Position numbers and translations under genes: made by a program | The notes under the pieces: model-generated | Database searches by the model: none | The model's input: the letters and a program-made list of their open reading frames with translations, nothing else | What the model was told of the DNA's origin: nothing | Source: Xanthostigma xanthostigma | Taxonomy: Eukaryota > Arthropoda > Insecta > Raphidioptera > Raphidiidae | DNA: 64,000 nt | Assembly (NCBI GenBank): GCA_963575645.1 | Contig: OY754465.1 | Location: 42,062,401 to 42,126,400, forward strand | Direction of reading: 5' to 3' | In this document: positions 44,911-56,945 of the stretch, one piece after another | Layout of the letters: every line of letters begins with the position of its first letter | Numbering within the stretch: position 1 is the stretch's first letter

Positions 44911-45116
44911 GGCCTAGCACACATGAAGAGCGTTTAACGCGCGTTGGCCCAACGCGCGTTTACAATTTCTATACAATTTATAACTGTTTATATGATAACG
45001 CGCGTTGGCGCCGCGTTGAACGCGCATTATCATATAAACAGTTATATACAATTGCATAGAAATTCTAAACGCGCGTTGAGCCAACGCGCGTTAACGCTCT
45101 TCATGTGTGCTAGGCC
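44911..45116. mobile_element. Near-palindromic CGCGCGTT element, copy 1
   Basis: 206 bp running from GGCCTAGCACACATGAAGAG to its complement. Each arm holds CGCGCGTTGGC(C/T)CAACGCGCG, TTTCTATACAATT and ACTGTTTATATGATAACGCG. Flanks CTAA/TAAA allow a TAA duplication. CpG-dense in AT-rich surroundings. Copy 2 is at 61495-61704. Confidence 0.8.
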
Positions 45117-47084
45117 TAAAAGTACTTTAGACATTTAATAAAAACAAGATACCGTTTAAGTTATTGCTGCGTTTTTTTTACTCCCTGTCGTTATATAATT
45201 TAGAATTTTCACTAAAAGAGAAACTTTATTGAAAATTATCTCATCAGACAGGTAGATAAAAATTTTAATAAATGCTGAAATGCGTAAATAACATAACAGT
45301 TCCAAAATCTGTTTGAATAAAAGGACACTCCAATTTTATTTGTACGAACAAATGTGAAACTTTGAAATCAAGCCTGAAGATTGTTTTGTTTTATTTTTTA
45401 GGCATTTCAAAGTTGTCAGGTCATTTAGAAACAGTCTGTATTTGATTATAGAACGACCAACTTTCTGGCATTTTAATCTACGAGTTGGCACGTTTGCATT
45501 ATTTATGTATTAACCAATTGCATTAAAGTCACACAATGGATGGACGTGTTTTGTGGCCCAATAGACACCCCCACACATTGTAATGTTGTAAATTTTATAC
45601 ACACATACATAAATGTGATTATCCGTCAAAGAGTTAATTAAACAACATTGTTGACGTTTAGTTGTGCATCCCACAGGCATTATCTCTGTTATATTCCAGA
45701 CTATCTCACTCACAAACCAAGGATGTACTTGGCTCTACGCTCGTCTTGAATTCTTGAGTGTGCAGATGCAACTTTCCAACTGAAAATTTTCTGTAGGTTG
45801 TCTATCTACGTTTAATGTCCTTTGAAGGAGTGTATCTCTTGCTTATGAATTTAGATTCCAGAAAGTGTTCAAATAAGAAAGATTATACAACCCTAAATTT
45901 GTAGTTACCTACAGCACAAAAAAATTATGTTTTTAAACTGCAACAACATGCTACGTCCGTACACAGTAACAGTTCTAATACAAAACAAGCGTCTGCTACC
46001 AGTGCGTTTATACAGCGCAATATTATGAGAACTCTCGCATACAATACGGTACGACAACTAGGCTATGATACATAGACATGTGTTACAATACAGTTGAGTA
46101 GTCCATCTGATCTTATTACAATTACACGCTTAGTTGACGAACTGACCGTGACGTTTGTCGATGTATGGGGACAACAGTTTTCCAACGGCTATAAGCAGGA
46201 AAAATCTTCGAAACTCGATTCCTGTGTAGGACGAACTATTTACATACCTACAAGTTTGTTTTGAACTCTCGGTGCGCGAGTCCGACACGAACTTGGCCAG
46301 TTTTTATTGTTTTTCCAAAACCTGCTCATAATATCCATTTAGTCATGTAACGTAACGTTAAACATCGATTTTTCAACCTTTAAAATCGCAATTCTGACAC
46401 CCTATTGCACATATTCTGTATGTCAAACCCTTTCAAATGACAACTCGATTGTCGAAGTCGGTCCAGTACTTTAGAACGATATAATATATAGCCGTACCAA
46501 AAAATTACTTGTTTATTAATATAGATTATTATTATTTGCGTTTTCATCGTAAAAATTGTGTTTAGATCTTGTAAGTTATGGGTGTATTTAGCGCACCCCT
46601 GATCTTCATACAGTTATACCTGTGTAATGTCATGTGCGTTTGAATATAAATGGGATACTCAGCTTACTCAAATAGGATCACGACTGTGAACTTCTATGGA
46701 AAGCTCGCTTCCCCTCGGTGTATGTTGACACATGCTTACCTATCTTTGTGTGTATGTATCTTATATCTACGTATACGTTGTCATACATACATACCTGTGC
46801 AAAGAAGACTTAGGCCTGTGGGCTCGCATACATAAAATATACGGGTAATTGCTGGATGCAGTGTCTTTAGGGTCTCAACGTACCTCGTTTATTGTCGCAC
46901 ACTACTAAATAATAATACAGTGTACCTAACAGAATCAAAATCAATTTGCATTATACGCAAACATATTCAAATCGAATTAAGAGCACTAGGTGTGATTGAA
47001 ACCATCAAAACTGCTCAAGTACGAGTGTCGGATTCGCGCACTGAGGGTTCCGTACTATGAAAAAACTCAAATAGTTGTAAAAAA
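45117..47084. other. Intergenic DNA
   Basis: No gene, RNA or bounded element was recognised in this ~2-kb stretch. GTCGGTCCAGTACTTTAGAA near 46460 resembles a TE body common in insect genomes. Confidence 0.35.
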
Positions 47085-47170
47085 GGCAAAACAATACTTG
47101 AGTTGCTCGGGATCGAACCAGTAATCTTTCGCTTGCAACGTAGGCGCTCTTAATCGCTCGTCCACCGAAT
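47085..47170 (-). pseudogene. tRNA-like sequence (probable SINE head)
   Basis: On the minus strand: TTCGGTGGACGAGCGATTAA, GAGCGCCTACGTTGCAAGCG and the B-box GGTTCGATCCC then GAGCAACTCAAG. The A-box-like and B-box spacing fits a tRNA-derived promoter, but the stems are imperfect. Confidence 0.5.
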
Positions 47171-47234
47171 GTTCTTGACTTTCATCTGTTGTTCTGGTAT
47201 TGTATCCCCTATATTATTACACGAGCTAATCTTG

Positions 47235-47480
47235 TATCTACCTATGTACCTACCTATGTCCCTAAATATTTTCTCGAAAACGGCCCTAACGATTTGGATG
47301 AAATTTACTGAAAAGGGATTTTAGGGGGCAAAAAATCGTTTTAGCTAGGTCTCATCTCTCGCAAAAATCGTTTTCTTACAAATTTTATCATTATAAAAAT
47401 CAATTTTTTGACGTATGAAAATACTTAAATATTGTAAGTATAGGTTTAACTTTCCGAGCAAAGCTCGGTCACACAGGTAC
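47235..47480 (+). mobile_element. Helitron-derivative-like fragment
   Basis: TTTCTCGAAAACGGCCCTAA then GATTTGGATGAAATTT, ending CCGAGCAAAGCTCGGTCACA, a hairpin-forming end. It resembles insect non-autonomous repeats with a conserved 'xx-CGAAACGG-CT-ACGATTT-GATGAAATTT' body. Ends not proven. Confidence 0.4.
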
Positions 47481-48299
47481 TTATATTGAATTATAATAAT
47501 ATGACACAATGGCAACTCGAGAAACGTCGATATTGATTGTACAGCTAGACGTTTGTTAAATTAGTGACAACTTTTTTCTATTGTATTATTATCTCTTTTT
47601 AGTATTTATTTTTTAGATACGAGGTATCAGTAATATTTTACATAACTGACAGCCTCTCACGTAAACTACTCGATCGATTGTTCTTAAATTTTGAATGCGT
47701 TTTCAAGACGTTTGTTTCAAATTCCAATTCATATTTTTATGCGTTTTTATGTCGCCATGCTGATTACATTGGAGGTAATCCCTATAGATATTATTACAGT
47801 CGATTTTTTTGTAAATTGTTGTCAGACTCCACAAATTTAATTTTCGTGATCTCCGTGAAATTGGAGATCTGTATCAAATTCTTGTAAATTATATTTTTAC
47901 TTCGTCACGACCTACAATAATTATACAGGTGATTCATAATACTTCGTGACTCGTTCGAGGTCAATAACTAATGATGTTTATAGTAAACATATTATTATTA
48001 ATTATGAAGCGGAATAAATCGCGGTAACTGCGTCATTAATTATTGTTAATACCGCCGATATAATTAATCCGTTGATTTACTCCGAGTGTGTGCTTTTTGT
48101 AAAAGAAAAACAGTACCTAGCAATGATAATCGAGCTCACTGGGATGCTGTTGCAGGATGGCCACAGAGCTCTAATTTAGAATCACTCTAATTTGCACTCG
48201 AGCGAATCCGAGCCCGGGTAGACTGTAAAATTTCTGTAGGATGTAAGCTATGAAATAGAAAAAATTTTAATCAAAACTGTTCAATACAGCGAATTCAAT

Positions 48300-48333
48300 C
48301 CGATTTTTAAGCGGGCGTAGCCGGGTCGACTAG
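48300..48333 (+). mobile_element. Helitron-like 3' terminus (fragment)
   Basis: GCGGGCGTAGCCGGGTCGAC then TAGT resembles the GCGAAGCCGGGxxGxCTAG|T end; no matching 5' end identified. Confidence 0.45.
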
Positions 48334-48350
48334 TTATTATACATATCGAC

Positions 48351-49277
48351 TAGGGTTTGCAGTACCGGTACTGAAATCGAATTTTTATTTCCCGGTACTG
48401 GAGGAGATCCAGTACCGAAAAATTCTTTTTGTACGTGAAATAAAATGTTGGAAATAGTCTTGAAGAAGGTTAATCACAATACAAATCACTGATTATTACT
48501 CTACGTAATTCAATAATTACAATCAGTCACAATAATAATCTTTGAGAATTAACAAATTAAGTAGGTATTAAGTATTATCTTAACTCAACTTTAACAAAAA
48601 ATAGTTATTCTTGTCATGAAAAAGGATCCTTAAATTCAAATTTAATGAATTGTACCTATAGGCTGTGTGCACGAAGCCTATTAGCGCCGCTAGTGGGTAA
48701 TAGAAAATTATTGAACTAACTTTTATGGAAATCGCGACATGTTTCTATGGTGATAAGTCAAAAACTTTAGTTGGTCATGATGTGTCAAAAAAAATGTAAT
48801 AAGGAAAACTGATGTTAATTTGTTTACACTGACAGCGGAACGTCAAATTAGGGCGCCAATGGTCTTTATTTTACTTAAATCGTCATCAGCGCAACAGCCC
48901 GCAACACAAGCATTTCCAGATCGCTTAGTTTTCCTATGTTTTCTTTCTAATTAAAAAACTTCATTAAATTATAATTATTTTCACTTTTAATAAACATATA
49001 ACTGACATACGGAAAATTGGAGTTCGAAGTTTCCCCTAATGCTCACCACAAACGCTCGCATCGAAAAATTTGTAACTCCGCCTCCGTGCACATAGCCCAT
49101 ATATACTGGTTTTGAAAAATTCACCTTAAAAAAATATTTAAAACATTTAGATTAGTATAATTTTTGTAGTACCGGAATTCCTGGGAAATGGGTTTCATTT
49201 TTCGGTACTAAAGGCGATGAAATTTTCCGGAAATTCTCGGGAAATTCAGTACCGGTAATTCCCGGGAGCAATCCCTA
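48351..49277. mobile_element. Non-autonomous hAT-like element with 8-bp duplication
   Basis: TAGGGTTTGC at the left and GCAATCCCTA at the right, flanked by the exact 8-bp direct repeat ATATCGAC (48343-48350, 49278-49285). Eight-bp duplications with TAGGG-type ends define hAT transposons. Subterminal AGTACCGGTA/AGTACCGGAATTCC/GGTACT motifs repeat several times and may be transposase-binding sites. A second element is nested at 48661-49098. No transposase. Confidence 0.85.
48661..49098. mobile_element. TIR element nested inside the hAT-like element
   Basis: GGCTGTGTGCACGAAGCC at the left, and at the right GCCTCCGTGCACATAGCCC, its imperfect complement. About 438 bp, non-coding. Its interior lacks the ACCGG motifs of the host element. 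Confidence 0.65.
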
Positions 49278-49674
49278 ATATCGACCTACCCCAAGTAATA
49301 AGCTGTCGAATAGTGAACATCACATGCAATTCCGTTCGGTAGTTCTCGTATTTTTTAGCATCCCTTAAATCCTAATCAGTATGAACTTTGTACCTATTTC
49401 TTTTTTGTCGAAATTATTGAAAAGCTCAGAAATCAAATTCGTTATATAATTATTGTTACTTCAACTGTTATGACGTTTACCATATTTTAAGCATAACGAC
49501 ACCACAGTATATAAAACTGTTTTAATTTAACCGCAAAACGTAAAGCATTTTTATCATTTAAACGTAATCACTTTTAATCATAGAACGTCATCACGGTATA
49601 TGTATTTAGTTTAACCACAGTGACGTCACTATAGTAAACCTAAGCGTATTTTAAATGTTCTATACTCGTATTTT

Positions 49675-50326
49675 ACCATTCCAACCCACAAGTGGGGAAT
49701 GGTACTAGTTTAGGTCAAAAATCACTTTTCAAAAATTTTACAATATCTTTCCGTTTTGAGGTCCCCCTAATCCAAAAAACATATTTTTGAAAAAACTCTG
49801 TGCGTCTGTTAGTCTGTTTGTCTGTGAACACAATACAGGTTAAACGGATGAGCGGATTGAAACCAAATTTTGGGAGGATGTTTGGTATGCAAATATGAAG
49901 AGCCCTATTGTTTTTGGGGAAAATCGGCGCATGCGCAGAAGAGATATATGCTAAAACGGTGTTTTTTATATAATAATGGTATACTTTTCATAACGGCTAA
50001 TTATTCTATTTATTTTTTCAAGAAAGTTTTGTTAAAATTTTTTTTTCTAAAATTTACAGTTTCGGAAATATTTTGAAAATAAAAAAAATTCGGCCGATCT
50101 TTTGTTTTATGGATCTGTCAGAAATAAACTAGTTCGGCATGCTTTGATTAATCTTTACATGACAAGGAACATATTATGTAGGTAATCATGGCAACGAATA
50201 GCAAATATCATATTGAATACTAGCCATTACCCGCGTCACCTCACGCGATATAAGATACTGTACTTATTTTCTTTATTATAATCAAATGTCAACATTTTTG
50301 AAGTTGGAATGGTCCCGTCGCCCAAT
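49675..50326. mobile_element. Family N element, copy 2
   Basis: Same ends and order as 36283-36931 (ACCATTCCAACCCACAAGTG ... GTTGGAATGGTCCCGTCGCC). A 68-residue frame inside is the repeat, not a gene. Confidence 0.8.
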
Positions 50327-50742
50327 TGGCTGGAATTTTTTCATTGAAAACTTGAACAATCAGTTGTGTTTTAAGGACTATTCAGTAAGCGTCGTTATGT
50401 TTAGTGCATTGATATCTTTCTGAGTTCATAAACAAAATAGCAGTCTGCCTGCGATATCGTTCGCGTTATAAAGATAAAAACGTTAAAAAAATCATATTTT
50501 GTGTTGTTTTTTAACTTTTATTTCTATATTGACAAATCAAAAATTGAACCACCTAGAAAGATACTTCGCCTGCTGCCACATAGCCTTTGATAATGTCTAC
50601 CTCAGTTCTAGACGAAACTTCAGGTTGAAATACCAATGGATCACAACCAAGAAGATTTGTAACAGCACCGGCCATGAAAGCCTACACACTTGGATAACGT
50701 TATTTCTTGAATTACTTACAGACATCGACAGATTATACAGAA

Positions 50743-51177
50743 TGACCGGTAATTGCTCGTATTCGTTTAGGGAGGAGAAACTATGACTAATTTGGAGTGA
50801 TTTAACCTCCTATCAAGGGTCGGAAATGCGTAATTTTCGAGAAAATCTAGTTCGGTTTTCTTTTAACAAAAATCCAAAGTTTGGGAGTTCAAAATTACAA
50901 AAAATATATTTTGACTTTTTGGTCTGTATTTATGCATGATCTGATAGCTTACTAATTAGCCAAATTTCCTAAAGCGTAAAACCACGAAATATACTGTCAG
51001 ATTTTTTGTTGTATGTTAAAATTTACAAAAAAAAAAATAAAATAAAAATTCGTTACAGAAGCGATTATCATAAAAACATTACGCATTTCGGACCCCTAAG
51101 TATAGAGGTTAAATCATTACAAATTAGTCATAGTTTAGTAGAGTTTAGTAGAGAGTAATACGAGCAATTACCGGTCA
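50743..51177. mobile_element. TIR element, TGACCGGTAATTGCTCGTATT ends
   Basis: TGACCGGTAATTGCTCGTAT at the left and its exact complement at the right (ATACGAGCAATTACCGGTCA). Further inverted blocks: ACTATGACTAATTTG and CGGAAATGCGTAAT. About 435 bp, with an AT-rich loop. Confidence 0.75.
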
Positions 51178-52186
51178 GCCTATATATTTTAAAATTCTAT
51201 AGTGACTAAAAATTTATTGTCAAACTTTAAACGTTTTAGAATGTAGGACGTTATTGGGAAATGTTTTACACTTCATTCTTATTAAATTGAAACAAGAAAT
51301 GATGTGCAGAAAGTAGGTAGGTATGTATTAATATTAAATGTAAATTTTCCAGATATTTTAGGGAATTACTTTTGGATACCACGCAAAAATCTTCTATTGT
51401 TTAATTTATTGAATTAATTTGAAAATTCTATTGTATTTAATTTAAAAGGGCATCTTTATCGTTCTCTTCCTTTACACCTTCTACTTCTTGTACATACACA
51501 CACAAGCAAATGCACACACACTTGTCTACAGGGTGTATCTACTGTAATCGTTTTTGACGTCTAGGAAAATGACATCTGAAATTGGTTAACAAAAAACAAG
51601 TGTAAAAAAAAGGGGTTTGGCATAGGACGGAAATCAGAAATTTAACTAGAGTCCAAATTAATCGCCGTCCTTAATTTTTTTTTTATAAAAGGTATAAAGG
51701 TGTTTCGACATTAATTGTCACTAACACCGTCCTTAAATTACTGTGTAATCTAATAAACTTTACCTTCTCAATTTTGAATATTCAAAGAATTTGCGCAATG
51801 TGTGTTTCTGAAACAATTAATAAAACATGATTTGCCGTCAGAGATGTTGGTTTTCCGGAAAATTATACTCTCGTTCACAAGAGGCTACAAATAAACAAAA
51901 CTGGAATATCTTCATCAACTTTAGATGTGATGCCGTTTTGAGTTTTCCTCTTCCAACAAAAAACAATAATTATTCCTGAAAGGGAGCATAATGATTTTTT
52001 TTTATCCCAATCTAGTGCTGTTTACATGAGGGGAATTCCCTTTATTACTGCAGCAGCCAGTACAGTGTTGCCACCTTCTGGCCTCTACCACTACCTCATT
52101 ACTTTGTTTATGAAATAACAAGAAAAATGAGTGATTCATTTTCTGATTGCTCTTTTGTTATGAAATAGGATGAATTGATTTGTTAT
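51178..52186. other. Intergenic DNA
   Basis: No gene. CCGTCCTTAA occurs twice near 51664 and 51728 around a short AT-rich unit. Simple CA-rich tract near 51495. Confidence 0.35.
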
Positions 52187-52230
52187 GAGAGATTGTGAAT
52201 TATAGACGCTCAACAGCTGAGGTCATCAGC
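52187..52230 (+). repeat. Fragment shared with 9805-9848
   Basis: GAGATTGTGAATTATAGACG then CTCAACAGCTGAGGTCATCA then GCG is identical in both places. It is flanked here by a repeat of TGATTTGTTATGAG, which may be a target duplication. Confidence 0.6.
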
Positions 52231-52679
52231 GTGATTTGTTATGAGTTCCAAATAAAATAATATGACAAATCTCAGATAAAACAGAATCAAACTTAACTTT
52301 ATTCATGTGGATTACATAGCTAGAATTATAACCCGTAGTTTTTGTTTAAATGGTACAGAAATTAACTAATAAAAGAAAATTGGAAAGTTCAAATATGTTC
52401 TATAAAAAATACTAAAAAATTGCCTTTTTGACATTGAAAAATTCCCGGAAAAATTTAGTGGAAAATTTTCCTCCCATCACTACTCGCTGCATTGAATAAG
52501 TAAACTTGTATCACAAAATATAACAAATTACAAAGCATCCAGTCTGCCGCACGTTCAAAAATTATTTACACGGATCTTTAAAAAAATGACATTAATTATA
52601 CTGCACAAAATTTAAACATTAAAGAAAAGACAACGTGTCACTTATTCTCTGCCTTCTTACTCGCTCTGTGTTCATATAA

Positions 52680-53036
52680 TCTATACTAATATATAAAGCT
52701 GAAGTTTGCTTGTTTGTTTGGTTGAACGCGCTAATCTCATCAACTACTGGTTCGAATTGAAAACATTTTTTTTTGTTGGGTAGTCCATTTATCGAGGAAG
52801 GCTATAGGCTATATAATATCACGCTACGACCAATAGGAGCGGAGCGTCAATGAAAAATGTTGTAAAATATAACTCAAAATTTGCCCGTCCGACAAAAACT
52901 TTTGAACGGTAACTCCGATCATCATGAAATTTGGACACAACATTCATCTCGGTAAACTAAGACGAACATGCTTACTCATGTTTATCCCGCCATTCGTTTT
53001 TTTTCACCCGGGTATGAAACCGGGCGAGACCAATAG
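52680..53036 (+). mobile_element. Non-autonomous Helitron-like element
   Basis: A|TCTATACTAATATATAAAGC at the start; the end AACCGGGCGAGACCAATAG|T has CTAG mutated to ATAG. Colinear with 18338-18651. It directly precedes the family G element. Confidence 0.7.
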
Positions 53037-53062
53037 TGTTTACATAAAGAAAGGGTTTTAAA

Positions 53063-53572
53063 GGTGGCACTTCACATGGCTATTTGTGTTCGCTATTGGG
53101 TGTTTGTTGTATTTGGCAAAATATATGACGTTCAAGACAAACATGCAAATAGAGGCAAATACGACCATCCACACATGGCAGTCAAATAGCAAACACACAA
53201 GCATTTGGCAGCAGAACGCAAGGTTCAAAATTCCAGGAATTTTAGCACTGTCTCATTGTCCCAATTCATTTTAAATAGTAATTGTTCGAGTTCTCGCTCG
53301 CAGCACAGACACAAAAATACTGCACGTCCGTACAGGTTCACGGCGCGTGCGCTTCTGAATATGGCCATTGTGTGGACGGTTTATTTGCCGTATTTGCCTA
53401 TTTGACTTCTTTGATGTGCCTCGAAAAACCGACAAGCGCACGGTAACGCGTATTTGGTATTGGCCTAATGTGTCAAATAGGCAAATAAGGCCAACACTTT
53501 GTCAAATAGACCCTCCACAGTTGATAATTGTTTGCCAAATACACAAATACAAATAGCCATGTGAAGTGCCGG
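53063..53572. mobile_element. TIR element family G, copy 2
   Basis: GGTGGCACTTCACATGGCTA to TAGCCATGTGAAGTGCCGG. Very similar to 23660-24169 with a few small indels. Confidence 0.8.
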
Positions 53573-54444
53573 CATAATTTACAGACAAATAGAGCAGTTA
53601 TTTAGCTGAAAACCATTTGAGGTATTCAGTATCCATATGTGTCGGTCGTTGGATCGTTTACTCTCCTATGTGTGTTTGATGGTTATACACCCTGTGTACG
53701 TATAATATTATGAAGATATTGATCCAGTTGGAATTAAGATATGAACGGTTAAATTTACATTCGCTGGGTGTACGCCGCCATTTCCAGAACTATTGAAGGA
53801 ACATCTCACAAACGTACTGCCGAAGCATATGCCTACAAATATGCTATTATTATGTTAAACCCGCAATTGTTTAGATATGCAAATGGTTCAGCTCTCATCT
53901 GCGCAACGCAGAAAACTCTCGAATATATATATATAAATGTGTGTGTGTGTGTAGCAAGCTGACTTTTTTTATGGCTCGGTTTACATGTGAGCTGAAATGC
54001 TTCTGAGAGTTGTCTCTATTTAGGATTAGATGGTATTTAAGCTCCGACTGTCTGACCTTGAACATTTCATAAACATCGTCAAAAACCGAAATTGAATTCT
54101 AAAAATGATGCCAAATTGTTCAGGATGGTATGAAATGTCTAGAAATTTTGGTTCGCCCCTAGGTCTCGCCATCCGACTGACGCCACTAGTGTCTGTGCTA
54201 AATGACAAATGCACTGAAATGGAAGCATCTTTGCTTCCTGTAGCGCAGAGAGATGTTTGCAATATTATGTTTCGGGTACATAATAAAGTACCAGACGATA
54301 TAAAAATAGAGGTGAAAAGGTAAAACAGTTTCTGATACCTGATGTAACGTTCCCCGTTGGCCCTTACGCCGTGTTGATAAGGACGAAACGCTACTTCTTC
54401 CTGAACAAATACCAACGCTATTGTTGATATCTGTAGAGGGCAAA
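53573..54444. other. Intergenic DNA with unassigned frames
   Basis: A (TA)n/(GT)n microsatellite lies at about 53924-53951. Frames over 54026-54415 (minus, 129 residues) and 54105-54323 (plus, 72 residues) overlap each other; neither has a recognisable domain. The GC content is higher here than around it, so a decayed coding sequence is possible but not supported. Confidence 0.3.
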
Positions 54445-55740
54445 ATCTTTAATTATTTTCCAAAAAATGTATTTCTTTTTTTTTTTACATCAAAAACAAC
54501 ATTACTTTTAAATTCAAATTTTATTCAATCAAAATATATTTTAAATCAATTTCATTTATTTCACTTAAAACTAACTTAGCCTAAAATTAACTTTAACTTT
54601 TTTAACTTTTATTTTCAAAAATGATTTTACAATTTATTATATTTCAAATTTTACTTTAATAATTTCATAAAATCAAATTATGTCTTAAACTTTGCTAATT
54701 TCAAATTGTTTTCCAATTTACATATTATATGTCTTTATAATTCAATTTATCTTATGATTTTTCATTTAATATTTAATTAATCAAAATATGACTTTATTTT
54801 TTAAAGTAATTCATATACCTCCTCGTTATCTTCGGACTTTGCTAAATCTTTTTATTATATCATTATTTCTATTCGATATTATGCGTTATCTCTCATTCAT
54901 TCATTTTAACTTTTATACCACTTTTATATCATCATAATTTCTGTAGTTGCCCGATCTTTGCGGGTCTACAATAATAATACCTTTTTAAATACTTTATAAT
55001 ATTTCATAATTTCATCATAATAATTTTTTATAATTGCCCGTCTTTGCGGGTCGACAATTATATACTTTTAATACTTTATAAATTTTTTATCATTCATTCT
55101 TAATTTTTAGATCAAACGCATTGTTTCTTATATTAATACTTCAATTCTATAAATATTGAGCAAAGTTCGATAGCAAAGGAAGAAGTATATGGCAGACTTT
55201 CTCCAAACATTATCTTATTCTTTTCAATATAAATATTCGCAAAGTATTGAATCTTTTTGAATTTAATATAAACAAAATTTATCATATCAAAAAAAAATGA
55301 AAATTAATATTCTTTAATTATTTGAAATCAAAATTATATAATTTACTGTGGAGATATATTCTGAACTCCATTTTTTTATATGTTTAATATTTTTTACACT
55401 TAAAAACTAATACTTAATATCTATATCTAAATTGTTTCTTTTATTATTTACAGTCCCTTTTTGGGTATATTTATTTACATTGACGCGTTAATATTGATAA
55501 GAGTAAAACCATCGAACCAATATTAACGGTATTATTTATTATATTATATAAGGCATTTTTTGATCAATTGATTTTATTTTTTGTGCTCTCTTTTCCTAAT
55601 GTATTTTTATTTAATTAAAAATGTTATCCAAAGTTTTATTACCTCATGATGACCAGAAAACTCCGTTCTTGATGAAATCAAGTAGGTAACGAGACAGTGA
55701 AGATTTACTGATAAGCAAAAATTTAATTGTAAACTTAACG
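54445..55740. other. Extremely AT-rich block with paired GC hairpins
   Basis: Almost pure A/T with no frames. Two short copies of TTGCCCG-(AT)-CTTTGCGGGTC-ACAAT (54946-54972 and 55031-55060) each fold as CCCG/CGGG hairpins about 86 bp apart. It may be part of an LTR or satellite; not identified. Confidence 0.4.
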
Positions 55741-56269
55741 CGTGTACTTCTTTCTAAAGTTCGCAAGCAAGAGAGACTCTTATCATATTTTAGATTTCAA
55801 AAATGCTATCAATGACGGCGTTATTTCGCCCCACTCTATCTTGATTCACCAATCAGTGCGATCGAAATTTTCAAGTTTACAGCAATATCAATCAGAATCG
55901 AACTTAGATAACATCTTTTTTAAAAAGTACATTATGTTCATAAATGTAATTAGATTTAATAGCGTTTTGCACTTAGAATACTGAATGTTCAAAAATAAGT
56001 GAATTTAATTAATTAATATCATTTTATGTTTCGGTTACTCAAAATAATGATTGGGGACAACGCCTGTAATGTTGTCACATTACACTGAGACTAATTATAA
56101 TGTAAACAAATATACGTGATATGGCACAACCCTGACGCTATTTAAACGTGTAGTACTTATTGTAATGTTTAATAAGGTACGTTATTCTAGTCTGTTGTAT
56201 TGACTATTCCTTTTAATGCGATTGGTTGGCGTACTGTTGATAAACAAGGTAGGTAATTGTTATGCACTT

Positions 56270-56640
56270 TTTGTAAACTTGCATAGGTATTTATTTAGTG
56301 ATAGATGATTTGGATTGTAGACAAACCCTTTACATTGTGCGAGCAAAAAGCTGTCGTTTTCTTTGAAAGCTTCAGAGCGATTTTGTTTGTTTGAGCCAAA
56401 AGACAACAGCAAATGTCGACAGACGACATTCAAAGCTTCAGTCAAGCATGAATAGATTTGTATTGTAATGTATACGATTCGTGTTGTAGACCGGGCTTTC
56501 ACTTTCTGTGTGCAAACAGTTGATTTTCAATAAACTTGACTTGGCTTTCTTTCCAAGACGACTGCGTTTGCTTGAATCGTTCGAAAGACGACAGTGAGTT
56601 AGAGGTGTATACATCACCGTCTTCACATCCCTTCCTCTAG
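56270..56640. repeat. Diverged tandem duplication, ~165 bp unit
   Basis: Two units share TTGTAGAC, TTTGTTTG/CGTTTGCTTGA, AAAAGACAACAG/AAAGACGACAG in the same order. The two minus-strand frames over them give related peptides, so the similarity is real, but no known domain is visible. Confidence 0.4.
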
Positions 56641-56723
56641 CCTTTACTGTTTTGAATATAATATGAACTTCGCTTTGTTTCCTTGTTCTGACAGCTTTGA
56701 GCTAAGGATTTAAATATTTTGAA

Positions 56724-56945
56724 GATTTTCAGGGGCGAACATAGTTTTATTTGAATTAAAAATAAGATTTTCTACACTGAACTGTAATAATTCCCGCAGG
56801 AACCAGAGAGATGAGCCTTCATAAATAGTTGCTTCAGGCATCTCTACCTTTGTTTTGAAGGTTTTAGGGGACGAACATAGTTTTACATGAATTTGAAGGA
56901 AGAAATACTGTACGCACTGAGTTATAATAATACTGGCAATGTCTG
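56724..56945. repeat. Diverged tandem duplication, ~137 bp unit
   Basis: AGGGGCGAACATAGTTTTA and AGGGGACGAACATAGTTTTA start the units, and both continue to CACTGA(A/G)(C/T)T(G/A)TAATAAT. Confidence 0.55.

Noticed and set aside
54105-54415. Overlapping plus and minus frames as an exon
   Set aside because: No recognisable domain, no convincing splice sites, and both strands are equally open.
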